This document shows positions 26,476 to 35,854 of a stretch of DNA of 64,000 nt, piece after piece. The notes under the pieces are model-generated. The model made no database searches, was not told the DNA's origin, and was given only the letters and a program-made list of their open reading frames with translations. The translations under genes were made by a program, and so were the position numbers. The DNA lies in assembly GCA_019638085.1 (NCBI GenBank), contig JAHBUL010000018.1:1-64000 (forward strand). The letters run 5' to 3'. This DNA is from Flavobacteriales bacterium (GTDB lineage Bacteria > Bacteroidota > Bacteroidia > Flavobacteriales_F > PHOS-HE28). How positions within the stretch are numbered: position 1 is the stretch's first letter; each line of letters starts with the position of its first letter.

Positions 26476-28923
26476 ATGCTTCAGCCGAATTCCTTGAAGG
26501 ATGTTCTGATCACGTCTGAGTTGAAGGCTCGGCCCAGACCGGTTGGCGATGGCCCGAAGATCGAGGATCTGTTGAGCCGCCTGATCGCCATGTCGGATAT
26601 GCCCTCCGACGAGCTTTTGCAGGCCATGGTGAACATGGCCGTGGAAGCGAGCGGGTACAAGAACATGGTAAGTGCCGGGGTCAGCTTGTCACTTCCGGGA
26701 GAAAATCAGCAGATACACTGGGCCGCGGTAAGTGGCATGCTTGCGGCCCACAAAGGTCTGGTGACCTCGCGTGCTGAAACACCTTGCAACCTTTGCGTGG
26801 ATTCCCGCGAGCCAATGCTCATGGGCCATCCGCAACAGTACTTTCCGAAATTCGGGCCAGCCGATACAACGATCACCGAATTGTTGATGGTCCCCTTTGG
26901 ACTGGACACGGACCATCCGGGTGCGCTGTGGTTGGCCGCACATGGTGAACACCAGTTCCACCAAGGGACAGTAGAGCTGCTTGGGTCATTGGCCGATAAT
27001 GGTGCAAAGCTGTATGCCAGTATGCACAAGCGTGATGAATTTGCAGCGCGCTTATCGCGCAAGGCGGACCAGCAGACGCTTTTGGACCAGCTGCCGATCG
27101 GCATGGCCAAACTGGATCGGGAGTACCGGTATACCTATTTGAATGATCGCGCGATCGCCTCACTGAAGACCAGTGCTGAATTGCTGCTTGGTCGCTCAGT
27201 ATGGGAGGTGTACCCTCAGGTGGCCGGCACCTTCGTGCAGGATGCTTACCAAAGCACGATGGAAGACCGGGTGGTGAATAGTATCGAGCTCTTTTTCGAA
27301 CCCGTGCAAAGCTGGTTCGATGTGGAATCCCATCCAGCGGCGGATGGAGGGATCGTTGTATTCTTCTACGATGTGGAAGATCGCAAACAACGCGAATCGG
27401 AACTGATGGCGACACAAGAGGCTGCGGAGCGCCAACGCCGTTTCTATACCACCATTCTTACCACCACGCCGGATTTCGCCTATATCTGGGGTGCGGATTA
27501 CACCTTCCTGTATGGGAACCAGTCGCTGCTTGACCTGTATGGGCTGAAGCAGGAAGAATATGTGGGGAAGAGTTTTCGGGATGTGGGCTATCCCGAGTGG
27601 CATGCACGGATGCATGAACAGGAGATCGATGAAGTGGTGCGTACAGGACAGCCTTTGCGGGGGAAGATCCCGTTCCGATCGAAAGGTGGTGGAGGTGTCT
27701 ACGATTACATCTTCATGCCGGTTTTCGGCCCGGATGGCAAAGTGGAGGCCATTGCGGGTACCACGCGCGACGTTACCGCCCTGGAGCGTTCCGCCGAGGC
27801 CCTGAAGGAAGCGGACCGCCGGAAGGACGAGTTCCTGGCCGTGCTGGCCCATGAGCTCCGCAATCCATTGGCACCCTTGCGGAGCGGGGTGGAGCTCCTC
27901 GCCGAGGATAGCGATCCGGATGTGGTGAAACAGGCCCACCGGATCATGTCACGACAAGTGGAACACATGGTGCAGTTGGTGGACGACCTGATGGATCTGA
28001 GCCGTGTGAACAGGGGGCTCATTGATCTGGCCATGGAGCCCATTGAGCTTCGTGATGTGCTGGAAGCGGCAGTGGAGGTCGTTCGCCCTATGATCGAGCA
28101 ACATCAACACCGATTGCACGTGGAGTTCCATGCTGATCCGATCATGATCAACGGGAACTCCACGCGCTTGACGCAGATCTTCGGCAATTTGTTGAACAAT
28201 GCAGCGAAGTACACCCAGCCCGGAGGCAGCATCACATTACAGGTGGAAAAACGCGAGGACCAGGTCAGCATTTCCGTTACCGACACCGGCGTGGGCATCC
28301 GTCCGGAGGATCAAGCCAAGGTCTTTGAGATGTTCGCCCAAGTGAGCCGACAGACCGATCGTGCTCAAGGCGGTTTGGGCATAGGCCTCAACATTGTGCA
28401 GCGTCTCACCCGGATGCACGGAGGCAGCATCACCGTGAGTTCTGAAGGCTTGGGTAAAGGCAGCGTTTTTACAGTCCATCTTCCGTTGGCGAAAGTCCAG
28501 GTCAAGACCTCGCCCCAAAAGTCGGAGGGAATTGGAATGGAAGGCGTCAAGCCCCTCCGTATCATGATCGTTGACGACAATGTGGATGCTGCCTTCGTGC
28601 TCAGCATGCTCCTAAAGAAGATGGATCACGAAGTACACGCCATGCATGGCGGTGAGGAAGCGATCGAACTCGTGAAGGATTTCAGACCTGATGTGGTGTT
28701 CCTGGATATCGGTATGCCGGGTATGGACGGCTATGAGGTCTGTAGGCGAATACGTGGATTGGAGGGCGTGGAAAAGATCCACATCGTGGCACTCACCGGA
28801 TGGGGCCAAAAGGAAGATAAGGAGCGCGCGAAGGAAGCGGGATTCGATCAGCATTTGGTAAAGCCCACCGATCGCGAGACGATCATTCGCTTGTTGGCGG
28901 ACTTCAGCGAAGGGCAGTCATAG
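26476..28923 (+). CDS. Soluble hybrid sensor histidine kinase/response regulator (GAF-PAS-PAS-HisKA-HATPase-REC)
   Basis: An 815-residue cytoplasmic signalling protein without membrane helices. A GAF-like domain is at about 35-190 and contains a Cys pair (TPCNLCVDSREP). PAS domains lie at about 200-305 and 320-437 (the second with YIFMPVFGPDGKVEAIAGTT). HisKA follows with FLAVLAHELRNPLAPLRSG (His459), then the ATPase with N, G1 and G2 boxes (NLLNNAAKYT, DTGVGIRPEDQ, GGLGIGLNIV). A C-terminal receiver has VFLDIGMPGMDGYEV (Asp744). The ligand and output are unknown; the cysteine pair might bind metal or sense redox. It is monocistronic. Confidence 0.9.
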   Translation: MLQPNSLKDVLITSELKARPRPVGDGPKIEDLLSRLIAMSDMPSDELLQAMVNMAVEASGYKNMVSAGVSLSLPGENQQIHWAAVSGMLAAHKGLVTSRAETPCNLCVDSREPMLMGHPQQYFPKFGPADTTITELLMVPFGLDTDHPGALWLAAHGEHQFHQGTVELLGSLADNGAKLYASMHKRDEFAARLSRKADQQTLLDQLPIGMAKLDREYRYTYLNDRAIASLKTSAELLLGRSVWEVYPQVAGTFVQDAYQSTMEDRVVNSIELFFEPVQSWFDVESHPAADGGIVVFFYDVEDRKQRESELMATQEAAERQRRFYTTILTTTPDFAYIWGADYTFLYGNQSLLDLYGLKQEEYVGKSFRDVGYPEWHARMHEQEIDEVVRTGQPLRGKIPFRSKGGGGVYDYIFMPVFGPDGKVEAIAGTTRDVTALERSAEALKEADRRKDEFLAVLAHELRNPLAPLRSGVELLAEDSDPDVVKQAHRIMSRQVEHMVQLVDDLMDLSRVNRGLIDLAMEPIELRDVLEAAVEVVRPMIEQHQHRLHVEFHADPIMINGNSTRLTQIFGNLLNNAAKYTQPGGSITLQVEKREDQVSISVTDTGVGIRPEDQAKVFEMFAQVSRQTDRAQGGLGIGLNIVQRLTRMHGGSITVSSEGLGKGSVFTVHLPLAKVQVKTSPQKSEGIGMEGVKPLRIMIVDDNVDAAFVLSMLLKKMDHEVHAMHGGEEAIELVKDFRPDVVFLDIGMPGMDGYEVCRRIRGLEGVEKIHIVALTGWGQKEDKERAKEAGFDQHLVKPTDRETIIRLLADFSEGQS

Positions 28924-28958
28924 GCTGCACTCAACAACGAGGCTGTACGGGTCCAACA

Positions 28959-31415
28959 CTACCCCCCGTGTACGAACACGCGCTTCACTCGTGGGCTAAT
29001 GGAAGTGAGTGCCTCGTAAGGAATGGTGCCGAGATCACGGGCATATTCCTGTACCGGGTGATCAACTGAAAAGAGGAAGGCATCATCACCCGGGGCACAT
29101 GCGATCCGGGTCACATCCACCATGCACATGTCCATGCAGATCGCCCCGACGAAGGGGGCCTCATGGCCGTTGATCCAAACACGGCCACGCCCTTCACCCA
29201 GTCGGCGTGAAAGTCCATCGGCGTATCCGATGGGAAGTACAGCAATGCGCGTTGGCGTGTCGAGGCGGGTCTTGTGTCCATAACTGACGCTATCCCCTGC
29301 GGGCACGTCCTTCACCTGTGCGATCACCGTGCGCAATGTTTCCACCGGTAGTAGCAATGCTGTCTCTTCGGCGTTTGCACCGATGCCATGAAGACCGATA
29401 CCCAAGCGCACCATATTGAATCGGGCCTCGGGAAAGCGTGTGGCACCAGCGGAGTTGGCCAGATGCAGCAACGGTTGATATCCGATCACATCCGTGATGG
29501 TGGCGGCAAGGGAGCGGAACAGATCGATCTGTTCCCGCGTGAAAGCGTCCTGCTGCGGGTCCTCACTGGCGGCCAAATGGGACAAGATGGAAGCGATGCG
29601 CAACTTCCGGTTCCCGCGCAAAGCCTCCAGCAGGTCGGGGATCTCGGCAGGCATGAAGCCGAGCCGATGCATACCGGTATCCAGCTTGATGTGAACTGCT
29701 GGCGCATCGGGTACATGTTCGGCAAAATGCAGTGCAGCCTTTAACGATCGCTGATCATAGACTTCCGCCTCCAAGTGGTAGCGGTGCAAGGTCTCCATGG
29801 GCACCGGCTCCGGGTTCATCACCAGCACCGGGGTGCGAATACCTTGCCTGCGCAGCTCGATCCCTTCGTCCGCATAGGCTACGCCGAGCCAGGCCACTTG
29901 CTCATGCGCGAAGAAGCGGGCCAGCTCCACCGCACCGCTTCCGTATCCGCCTGCTTTCACCATGGCCATGATCCGTACTTCCGGCCCGCACAGTTCGCGA
30001 TAGTGGTTCAGGTTATGGCGCAGTGCTTCGGTATCCACTTCCATCACGGTGCCGTGAGTACGCTCCTCCCAACGCTCCACCACGCGTTCCAGCCCGAAGT
30101 GACGCGCCCCCTTCACCAGTGTGACAGCTCCATTCTCGGGCGGATAGGGCAAGGCACGCAGCAGTTGGTCGGCATCGGAATAAAAACGTGATGAGGCAGG
30201 GAACATGGACGCATGCGCTTGCATCAACGGGCCCACACCGATCAGTTGGTCCACCTCAGCTGCGCGGAGAAGTGCGGCAATACGGGCATAAAGCTCCATT
30301 GGTCCTTCGCCGCTTTCCACAATATCCGAAAGCACCACGGTCTTCAGCCTCCCCGCTGCAGTGCGTGCCAATTGCGAAAGAGCGATGGTGAGCGATGAAA
30401 GGTCGTTGCTGTACGCATCGTTCAGCAAGGTGCCGTTGTTCAGGCCGGGCAGCATCTCCAAACGCATGCTCACAGGGCGCAGCTGGCGTACACCGTTCGC
30501 GATCGCTTTCCCCGAACGGCCCAGGAGATACATCACTGTGATGCAGTGCAAGGCATTTTCCACGGAAGCACTGTCGCTGAAGGGCAGTAATACCTCGGTC
30601 TCCTTCCCTTCGCACGCAATGGTCAGGTGTGTCTCCGTGCCTTCGGTCTTTTCGTACAGGATGTGTACGTAGGAACCGCCCTCCCGGGACCAAGCGCGCA
30701 ATTCCGGGCCTTTCAATTGCGCCAAGGCTGCTTGTACAATGGAATGGTCGGCACAATACACCACGGTCTTCGCATGGCTGAACAGCAGGGCCTTTTCCCG
30801 GGCCTTGGCCTCATCGCTGGAAAAGCCTGCACTGTGGGCGGGCCCTACGTTCGTGAATATCCCGATATCCGGGGCGATGATGTGTGCGAGCGCGGCCATC
30901 TCACCCGGTTCGCTGATGCCCGCCTCGAAGATGCCGAGGGTGTCTTCGGAACCGATCTCCCATACGCTGAGCGGTACGCCTACTTGGCTGTTCCAGCTGC
31001 CGGGACTACGCACAATGCGCTCGTCCTGTCCCAAAAGTTGCTGAAGCCACTCCTTCACCACGGTCTTACCGTTGCTGCCGGTGATCCCGATCACAGGCAA
31101 GTTGAACTGCGCACGATGCCAGGCCGCCAATGCCTGCAAGGCCTCCAACGTATTGTCCACCTCCACTAAACTGTCTCCTTCATTCGGTGGAACCACACCA
31201 CGCTGGACCAGGAAGCAGCGCACACCGCGCTGGCGGAGTTCCTCTATGTATTGGTGCCCATCGTGGTGCTTACCGCGTAGTGCGACAAAGAGCGTGTCCT
31301 CCGGATCGAAGGGTTGGCGCGTATCGATGGAAAGGTGTTCGATGCGTCTTTCGGCACCTTGCAGCACGCCTCCGGTGGCCGCGGCGATCTCGCTCAACAG
31401 CCGACCTTGTGACAT
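28959..31415 (-). CDS. murF: MurF-alanine racemase fusion
   Basis: An 818-residue bifunctional peptidoglycan enzyme. Residues about 1-445 are UDP-MurNAc-tripeptide:D-Ala-D-Ala ligase (ATP loop GITGSNGKTVVKE, 110-121; LNDAYSNDLSSLTIAL). From about 450 onward lies PLP alanine racemase (MEVDTEALRHNLNHY; Lys in MAMVKAGGYGSG; catalytic Tyr in DSVSYGHKTRL; FVGAICMDMCMVDVT). One chain therefore makes D-Ala and uses the D-Ala dipeptide. This fusion is characteristic of Bacteroidota. ATG 31415 ([10 protein letters not shown]) overlaps the tdk stop as ATGA. Confidence 0.93.
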   Translation of the reverse strand: MSQGRLLSEIAAATGGVLQGAERRIEHLSIDTRQPFDPEDTLFVALRGKHHDGHQYIEELRQRGVRCFLVQRGVVPPNEGDSLVEVDNTLEALQALAAWHRAQFNLPVIGITGSNGKTVVKEWLQQLLGQDERIVRSPGSWNSQVGVPLSVWEIGSEDTLGIFEAGISEPGEMAALAHIIAPDIGIFTNVGPAHSAGFSSDEAKAREKALLFSHAKTVVYCADHSIVQAALAQLKGPELRAWSREGGSYVHILYEKTEGTETHLTIACEGKETEVLLPFSDSASVENALHCITVMYLLGRSGKAIANGVRQLRPVSMRLEMLPGLNNGTLLNDAYSNDLSSLTIALSQLARTAAGRLKTVVLSDIVESGEGPMELYARIAALLRAAEVDQLIGVGPLMQAHASMFPASSRFYSDADQLLRALPYPPENGAVTLVKGARHFGLERVVERWEERTHGTVMEVDTEALRHNLNHYRELCGPEVRIMAMVKAGGYGSGAVELARFFAHEQVAWLGVAYADEGIELRRQGIRTPVLVMNPEPVPMETLHRYHLEAEVYDQRSLKAALHFAEHVPDAPAVHIKLDTGMHRLGFMPAEIPDLLEALRGNRKLRIASILSHLAASEDPQQDAFTREQIDLFRSLAATITDVIGYQPLLHLANSAGATRFPEARFNMVRLGIGLHGIGANAEETALLLPVETLRTVIAQVKDVPAGDSVSYGHKTRLDTPTRIAVLPIGYADGLSRRLGEGRGRVWINGHEAPFVGAICMDMCMVDVTRIACAPGDDAFLFSVDHPVQEYARDLGTIPYEALTSISPRVKRVFVHGG

Positions 31416-32023
31416 CAGGGAAAGAGCGTGTTCTTGGTGCCTGATCTTTCCGCACGGGCCGCATCGAAACAGTGGCGGCACAAGGGTTCGTAGCTGTCCG
31501 TTTCACCCAATAGGATCAACCGCTCGCTGGCGTTGGTGCGGTGGCTGAAGGTGGCCAGTTCGCCGCAGCGCATGCAGATCGCATGCACTTTCGTCACAAA
31601 TTCAGCCATGGCCAACAGCTGCGGCATCGGCCCGAAAGGCCGACCTTGGAAGTCCATATCCAGACCTGCAACGATCACGCGCACCCCTTGCGCGGCAAGC
31701 TGCTCGCATACGCGTGGGAGGGCTTCATCAAAGAACTGGGCCTCGTCGATCCCCACCACTTCCAGATCGGTCGCGAGGGGAAGTATGGAAGCACTGTCCC
31801 GCACGGGAGTACTAGGAATGGTGCGCTTGTCGTGGCTTACCACATCGCTCTCGTGGTAGCGTGTATCGGTGCCGGGCTTGAAGATGCCCACGCGCTGTTT
31901 GGCGAATTCCGCACGGCGCAACCGACGTATCAATTCCTCGGTCTTGCCGGAGAACATGCTGCCACAGACCACCTCGATCCAACCCTTCCGAGGGGAGCGA
32001 TTACCAGTGTGCTCCAGGAACAT
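31415..32023 (-). CDS. tdk: Thymidine kinase
   Basis: A 202-residue type II thymidine kinase that phosphorylates thymidine in salvage. P-loop [26 protein letters not shown] with the catalytic Glu; lasso and substrate region [20 protein letters not shown]; zinc cysteines in [13 protein letters not shown] and CRHC. ATG 32023 ([20 protein letters not shown]) matches the lineage-typical start; 25 upstream codons are discarded. It is first in an operon with murF-alr. Confidence 0.95.
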   Translation of the reverse strand: MFLEHTGNRSPRKGWIEVVCGSMFSGKTEELIRRLRRAEFAKQRVGIFKPGTDTRYHESDVVSHDKRTIPSTPVRDSASILPLATDLEVVGIDEAQFFDEALPRVCEQLAAQGVRVIVAGLDMDFQGRPFGPMPQLLAMAEFVTKVHAICMRCGELATFSHRTNASERLILLGETDSYEPLCRHCFDAARAERSGTKNTLFP

Positions 32024-32111
32024 ATAATGGAAGAGCTTGTGAGGCGCGTGATCCAGCCATTTGGGAAGCGGCACGAATTTAGCGAATTTAGCGCGCACCG
32101 TAACCTACGCC

Positions 32112-32909
32112 ATGGCCCAGCAGAAAGCCTCTACACGTATGAATGAGTTGATCCACTCCCTACAACAGGCCATTGGTCGATTGGAGGAGGGGAAGCTCAG
32201 CCTGAACGAACTCGAGCAATGCACTGAGGACGCCCGGGCGATCTATGAGCGCATGGTCGTTCTGCGCCACAAGGCCCGCGAAACCGCAGTGGGTACAGGA
32301 AAGAAAGAAGCCCCGACCGAGCCATCGGTTACGCCCAATCTCGCTAAGGAGCCCGTAGTAGCGGAGGAAGAAAGACCCGCGCCTATCCGCTTGGATACCC
32401 GTCCGGCAGAAGCATCGCACTTGCAGACATCCTTGATCGATGCCATCGCGGAGACCGAGAACGCTGGAGACAAGCCAAGTCCCTCCAAGTCCCAAAAGGC
32501 GGTGGAACCGGCCAAGCCCAAGGCGGAGGAGCCTGCCAAGCCCAAGGTGGAAGAGCCGGCCAAGCCCAAGACTGAGGAGCCTGCCACCCCCAAACCGGTG
32601 AAAGCAAAACCAGCAACCGTGAAAGAGCCGGCCGATCGCCCGCTCACCGTGGCCGACAAGATGGAGCATGCACCCGTGGCCGATCTGCGAAAGGCCATCG
32701 CACTGAGCCAGAAATTCTGGTTTGTTGCCGAGCTGTTCGGTGGCGATCGCAAGCGCTACGAAGAGGCTATCGATGCCATCAATGGAATGGGCAGCTTGGA
32801 AGAGGCCCAGTCCTACATGACCACCGAGATCACGGCCAAACAGGCCAAGCCGCCGGGTGATGAGGTGGCGGCCACCTTTTCCGATCTATTGCAACGCCGC
32901 TTCAGCTGA
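32112..32909 (+). CDS. XseB-like N-terminus fused to a Pro/Lys/Glu linker and a Bacteroidota C-terminal domain
   Basis: A 265-residue protein. Residues 10-58 (MNELIHSLQQAIGRLEEGKL, then SLNELEQCTEDARAIYERM) match the helical hairpin of exonuclease VII small subunit. Residues about 135-180 are a low-complexity linker repeating EEPAKPK. The C-terminal 85 residues (ADLRKAIALSQKFWFVAELF, then GGDRKRYEEAIDAINGM) resemble a domain widespread in Bacteroidota. No large subunit is adjacent, so a nuclease role is uncertain. The stop overlaps the M28 start (TGATG). Confidence 0.65.
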   Translation: MAQQKASTRMNELIHSLQQAIGRLEEGKLSLNELEQCTEDARAIYERMVVLRHKARETAVGTGKKEAPTEPSVTPNLAKEPVVAEEERPAPIRLDTRPAEASHLQTSLIDAIAETENAGDKPSPSKSQKAVEPAKPKAEEPAKPKVEEPAKPKTEEPATPKPVKAKPATVKEPADRPLTVADKMEHAPVADLRKAIALSQKFWFVAELFGGDRKRYEEAIDAINGMGSLEEAQSYMTTEITAKQAKPPGDEVAATFSDLLQRRFS

Positions 32910-34177
32910 TGCGTATCTCCATGGTCCTGGTGCCGCTGCTATTGGCCAGCGCACTTTCTGCACAAGAGCCACCCTCCGTGAAGGAGCAGGCCAAGCGCTA
33001 CGTGGACACCTTGGCGAGTCCGGCCATGTATGGTCGCGGATATGTGAACCACGGTGATAGCCTCGCGGCGGAATGGATCGCGGAACAGTTTGACCGTATC
33101 GGCTTGGGGAAGCTCAACGACAAGCGCTTCGAACCCTTCACCTTTCCGGTGAACAGCTTTCCGGATAGTGTTTCGTTGCGTGTGGATGGTAGCCTCATGA
33201 TCCCGGGTGTGGATTTCCTCGTGGACCCGGCGTCGGGATCCGCGGATGGCAAGTATGAATTGGTACACCTGACCTTGGATGACCTCGCCACACCGGAACG
33301 CAAGGCCATGTCCATGGGCGTGGTGATGGGCCATGCAGCCGTATTGCACTTTCCACCCAGCACGAATGGAGATACGATGGCACTCTATAACGACCTCCAG
33401 AACGAACTGTCGCGCTATGTGCCCGTGATCCGCCAAGGAGGTAAGAAGCTCACCTGGAGCGTGGCCGGTACCCAAGCGCGCAATGCCATCATCGAGGTAC
33501 GCGAAGGCGTGCTGTCCGATTCAGCCCGAAGTGCCATCATCCGAGTGGACAACCGCTTTATTCCAAGGCACAACGCACGCAACGTATGGGGCGTGGTAAA
33601 GGCCAAGGGGGGAAGCAAGGATTGGCTGCTGGTAACGGCACACTATGATCACTTGGGTATGATGGGACCTGCACTCTTTCCGGGTGCGAACGACAATGCA
33701 AGCGGTGTCAGCATGTTGCTCAGCCTGGCTGCATGGTTCAAGAAGCATCCTGCGAAAACCAACATCCTCTTCGTGGCCTTCGCTGGTGAAGAAGCCGGCT
33801 TGAAAGGCAGCGAATGGTTCGTGGTGGACCGCCCGCTGGACATGGCCCGCATCCGCATGGTGGTGAATTTGGATCTGAATGGCACCGGTGAGGAAGGCAT
33901 TACGGTGGTGAATGCCACAGCGCAGCAGGCTGTATACGATCAGCTTGTCGCGATCAGCGCGAAGACCCAAGCGCTTCCGCAAGTGAAGTCGCGGGGCCCG
34001 GCCTGCAACAGCGACCATTGCCCTTTTGCACAGAAGGGCATCCCCGCCATCTTCATCTACACCATGGGTGGCGTCAGCCACTACCACGATGTATACGATC
34101 GCCCGGAGACCTTACCGCTCACGAAATTCGATGAGCTTTATCGCACCCTGATCACGCTCCTTAGTACATTGAAATGA
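32909..34177 (+). CDS. Exported M28-family metallopeptidase
   Basis: A 422-residue zinc aminopeptidase-like protein with signal peptide MRISMVLVPLLLASALSAQ. A protease-associated-like region (about 90-220) precedes the M28 core. The di-zinc ligands are visible: VTAHYDHLG (His245), PGANDNASGVSML (Asp262), FAGEEAGLKGSEWF (Glu294/295), VVNLDLNGTG (Asp322) and GVSHYHDVYDRPETL (C-terminal His). It is translationally coupled at both ends: 1-bp overlap with the upstream gene and ATGA with rsmI. Confidence 0.9.
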   Translation: MRISMVLVPLLLASALSAQEPPSVKEQAKRYVDTLASPAMYGRGYVNHGDSLAAEWIAEQFDRIGLGKLNDKRFEPFTFPVNSFPDSVSLRVDGSLMIPGVDFLVDPASGSADGKYELVHLTLDDLATPERKAMSMGVVMGHAAVLHFPPSTNGDTMALYNDLQNELSRYVPVIRQGGKKLTWSVAGTQARNAIIEVREGVLSDSARSAIIRVDNRFIPRHNARNVWGVVKAKGGSKDWLLVTAHYDHLGMMGPALFPGANDNASGVSMLLSLAAWFKKHPAKTNILFVAFAGEEAGLKGSEWFVVDRPLDMARIRMVVNLDLNGTGEEGITVVNATAQQAVYDQLVAISAKTQALPQVKSRGPACNSDHCPFAQKGIPAIFIYTMGGVSHYHDVYDRPETLPLTKFDELYRTLITLLSTLK

Positions 34178-34860
34178 GCGCGGCCGATCTCGGTGGTCGT
34201 CTCTTTCTGGTGCCCACGCCCATCGGTAATTTGGAGGATATTACCCTCCGAGCCAAGCGTATACTCGCCGAGTCCGATGCCGTGATCGCTGAGGACACGC
34301 GGGTTAGCGGAAGGCTGCTTCAGCACTATGGTATAAGCCGCCCGCTGATCGCCTTCCATGCACATAACGAGCACAAGGTCACCGATCGGCTGGTGGAGCG
34401 TTTGGTGGCCGGTGAACGTTTCGCGTTGATCACCGATGCGGGCACGCCCGGGATCAGTGACCCCGGCTTTCTGCTGGTGCGTGCAGCGGTGAAGGCGGGC
34501 GTAGCAGTGGAAACCCTCCCCGGCCCAACGGCATTTGTGCCAGCCTTGGTCAACAGTGGTCTGCCTTGTGATCGCTTCACATTCGAAGGGTTCCTGCCGG
34601 TGAAGAAAGGCCGCCGTACACGCATCGCGGAGCTGTTGGAGGAGCGGCGCACCATGGTCTTCTACGAAAGCCCGCACCGCATTATCCGCACCCTTCGCGA
34701 ACTGGGTGAAGCCTTTGGAGCGGACCGTGCAGCCAGCATCTCGAGGGAGATCACCAAGCTGCACGAGGAGACCTTGCGCGGCACGCTGCCGGAACTCGCG
34801 GCGCACTTTGAAGCGCATCCGCCGAAGGGGGAGTTCGTGCTTTGCGTAGCAGGAGCGTAA
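34174..34860 (+). CDS. rsmI: 16S rRNA (cytidine1402-2'-O)-methyltransferase
   Basis: A 228-residue SAM-dependent enzyme that 2'-O-methylates C1402 in the decoding centre. Signatures: FLVPTPIGNLEDITLRAKRI, IAEDTRVSGRLLQHYGI, LITDAGTPGISDPGFLLVRA and FEGFLPVKKGRRTRIAELLE, then MVFYESPHRIIRTLREL. It overlaps the M28 stop by 4 bp. A large inverted repeat starts 5 bp after its stop. Confidence 0.95.
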   Translation: MSAADLGGRLFLVPTPIGNLEDITLRAKRILAESDAVIAEDTRVSGRLLQHYGISRPLIAFHAHNEHKVTDRLVERLVAGERFALITDAGTPGISDPGFLLVRAAVKAGVAVETLPGPTAFVPALVNSGLPCDRFTFEGFLPVKKGRRTRIAELLEERRTMVFYESPHRIIRTLRELGEAFGADRAASISREITKLHEETLRGTLPELAAHFEAHPPKGEFVLCVAGA

Positions 34861-34864
34861 AGTT

Positions 34865-34948
34865 CGCACTCGCGACACGCGAGCGCTAACTAGGGGGTTA
34901 GCGCTCGCGTGTCGCGAGTGCGTATATCGCTCGCATGTCGCGAGTGCG
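34865..34948. repeat. Perfect 26-bp inverted repeat plus an extra half copy
   Basis: The arms at 34865-34890 and 34897-34922 are exact reverse complements separated by TAGGGG. A further copy of the right arm's last 21 bases recurs at 34928-34948 with one change (CGCTCGCGTG to CGCTCGCATG), giving a direct repeat with 26-bp period. The hairpin may terminate rsmI, but the added copy is reminiscent of REP-like extragenic elements. Confidence 0.75.
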
Positions 34949-35051
34949 CAGATCCGCAGCACTGAACCCACGATCCATCGTTCGCAACCCATCCTCGTTC
35001 TCGTGCTTACAATGGATCAAGCGGTTAACTTTCGTTCAAGTTTCCATCGCC

Positions 35052-35645
35052 ATGCACCGCCTTCTCCTACTTCTTTCGCTTGGCATCAGCAGCGGGATCA
35101 TGGCGCAGAACGTCATCTACCGCAGCTATGGTGAGTATGTGGAGAATAAAGGTGAGCAGGTGGACGGCCTGATCGATGTTGTACCGAACATGGGCCGCTT
35201 CGTAGTGGCCTATGAAAACGCCGGGTCGAAGAAGCATGTTCCCACCCGCAAGGTCTGGGGCTTCCTGAACGACGGCTTCCTGTACCGCATCGAACCGGAA
35301 GGAAAGTTACCAGTACGCTTAATGGCCCAAGGCCCGATCTGCTATTGGGAGAACGGCCTGGCGCATCTGCGGATGCAACGCGATTCCACAGAAGCCGCAA
35401 TAGTGGAATACGGCTACGCTTCCTATCTCAGCCGGGATCTGCAAAGCGAGATCGTACCGGCGCACTTCACTGCCGACGACACGAAGTCGCCATCCGCAAA
35501 GTTCAGGCAAGCATGGCCTGCATATTCTGAATTATTGGATCGCATTGGCGAAGGCACGGATATGGACAGCGTGCGTCAGTGTGTGGTGGACTACGCAGTG
35601 GCCGTGGAAGAAGGCCGCCTCGCTGGTCCGGAGCATGCCTTTTGA
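35052..35645 (+). CDS. Exported hypothetical protein
   Basis: A 197-residue protein of unknown function. MHRLLLLLSLGISSGIMAQN is a signal peptide, which selects ATG 35052 over the earlier frame opening. The mature part (VIYRSYGEYVENKGEQVDGL, VWGFLNDGFLYRIEPEGKLP, LMAQGPICYWENG) is beta-rich. It resembles small Bacteroidota envelope proteins, without a named domain. It is isolated between two repeat-rich spacers. Confidence 0.65.
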   Translation: MHRLLLLLSLGISSGIMAQNVIYRSYGEYVENKGEQVDGLIDVVPNMGRFVVAYENAGSKKHVPTRKVWGFLNDGFLYRIEPEGKLPVRLMAQGPICYWENGLAHLRMQRDSTEAAIVEYGYASYLSRDLQSEIVPAHFTADDTKSPSAKFRQAWPAYSELLDRIGEGTDMDSVRQCVVDYAVAVEEGRLAGPEHAF

Positions 35646-35854
35646 ATCTTAGTGGGATTTGCCTAAGGTGCTATTGGGTTGTCAGTTGTCACTTGTCCGT
35701 CTGGATTGCAGAGCTGACAGGCGTAGCCTCTCCGCCTAACAACTGACAACTACCCCACCCCTTAGCTTGCGGCGTGAATGCGCGACTACCAAAGGCAAAT
35801 CGCAAGCCCGTCGCCTCCACGCCTGACAACTGACAACTGAGAATTGACAACTGA
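35646..35854. repeat. Spacer built from GACAACT-type repeats
   Basis: This 209-bp spacer contains GTTGTCAGTTGTC (from 35678) on one strand, and its complement AACAACTGACAACT (around 35738-35751) and TGACAACTGACAACTGA (35824-35840), then TTGACAACTGA running into the next ATG. The two plus-strand copies share a longer, about 30-bp unit including upstream GCCTC..CGCCT. It looks like a dispersed short repeat, possibly folding into a hairpin. No gene is seen in it. Confidence 0.65.

Noticed and set aside
28959..31415. MurF-alanine racemase fusion as a novelty
   Set aside because: The same fusion is well known across Bacteroidota.
34861..35051. CRISPR-like repeats after rsmI
   Set aside because: The copies are an inverted pair plus one partial copy, without regular spacers or cas genes.
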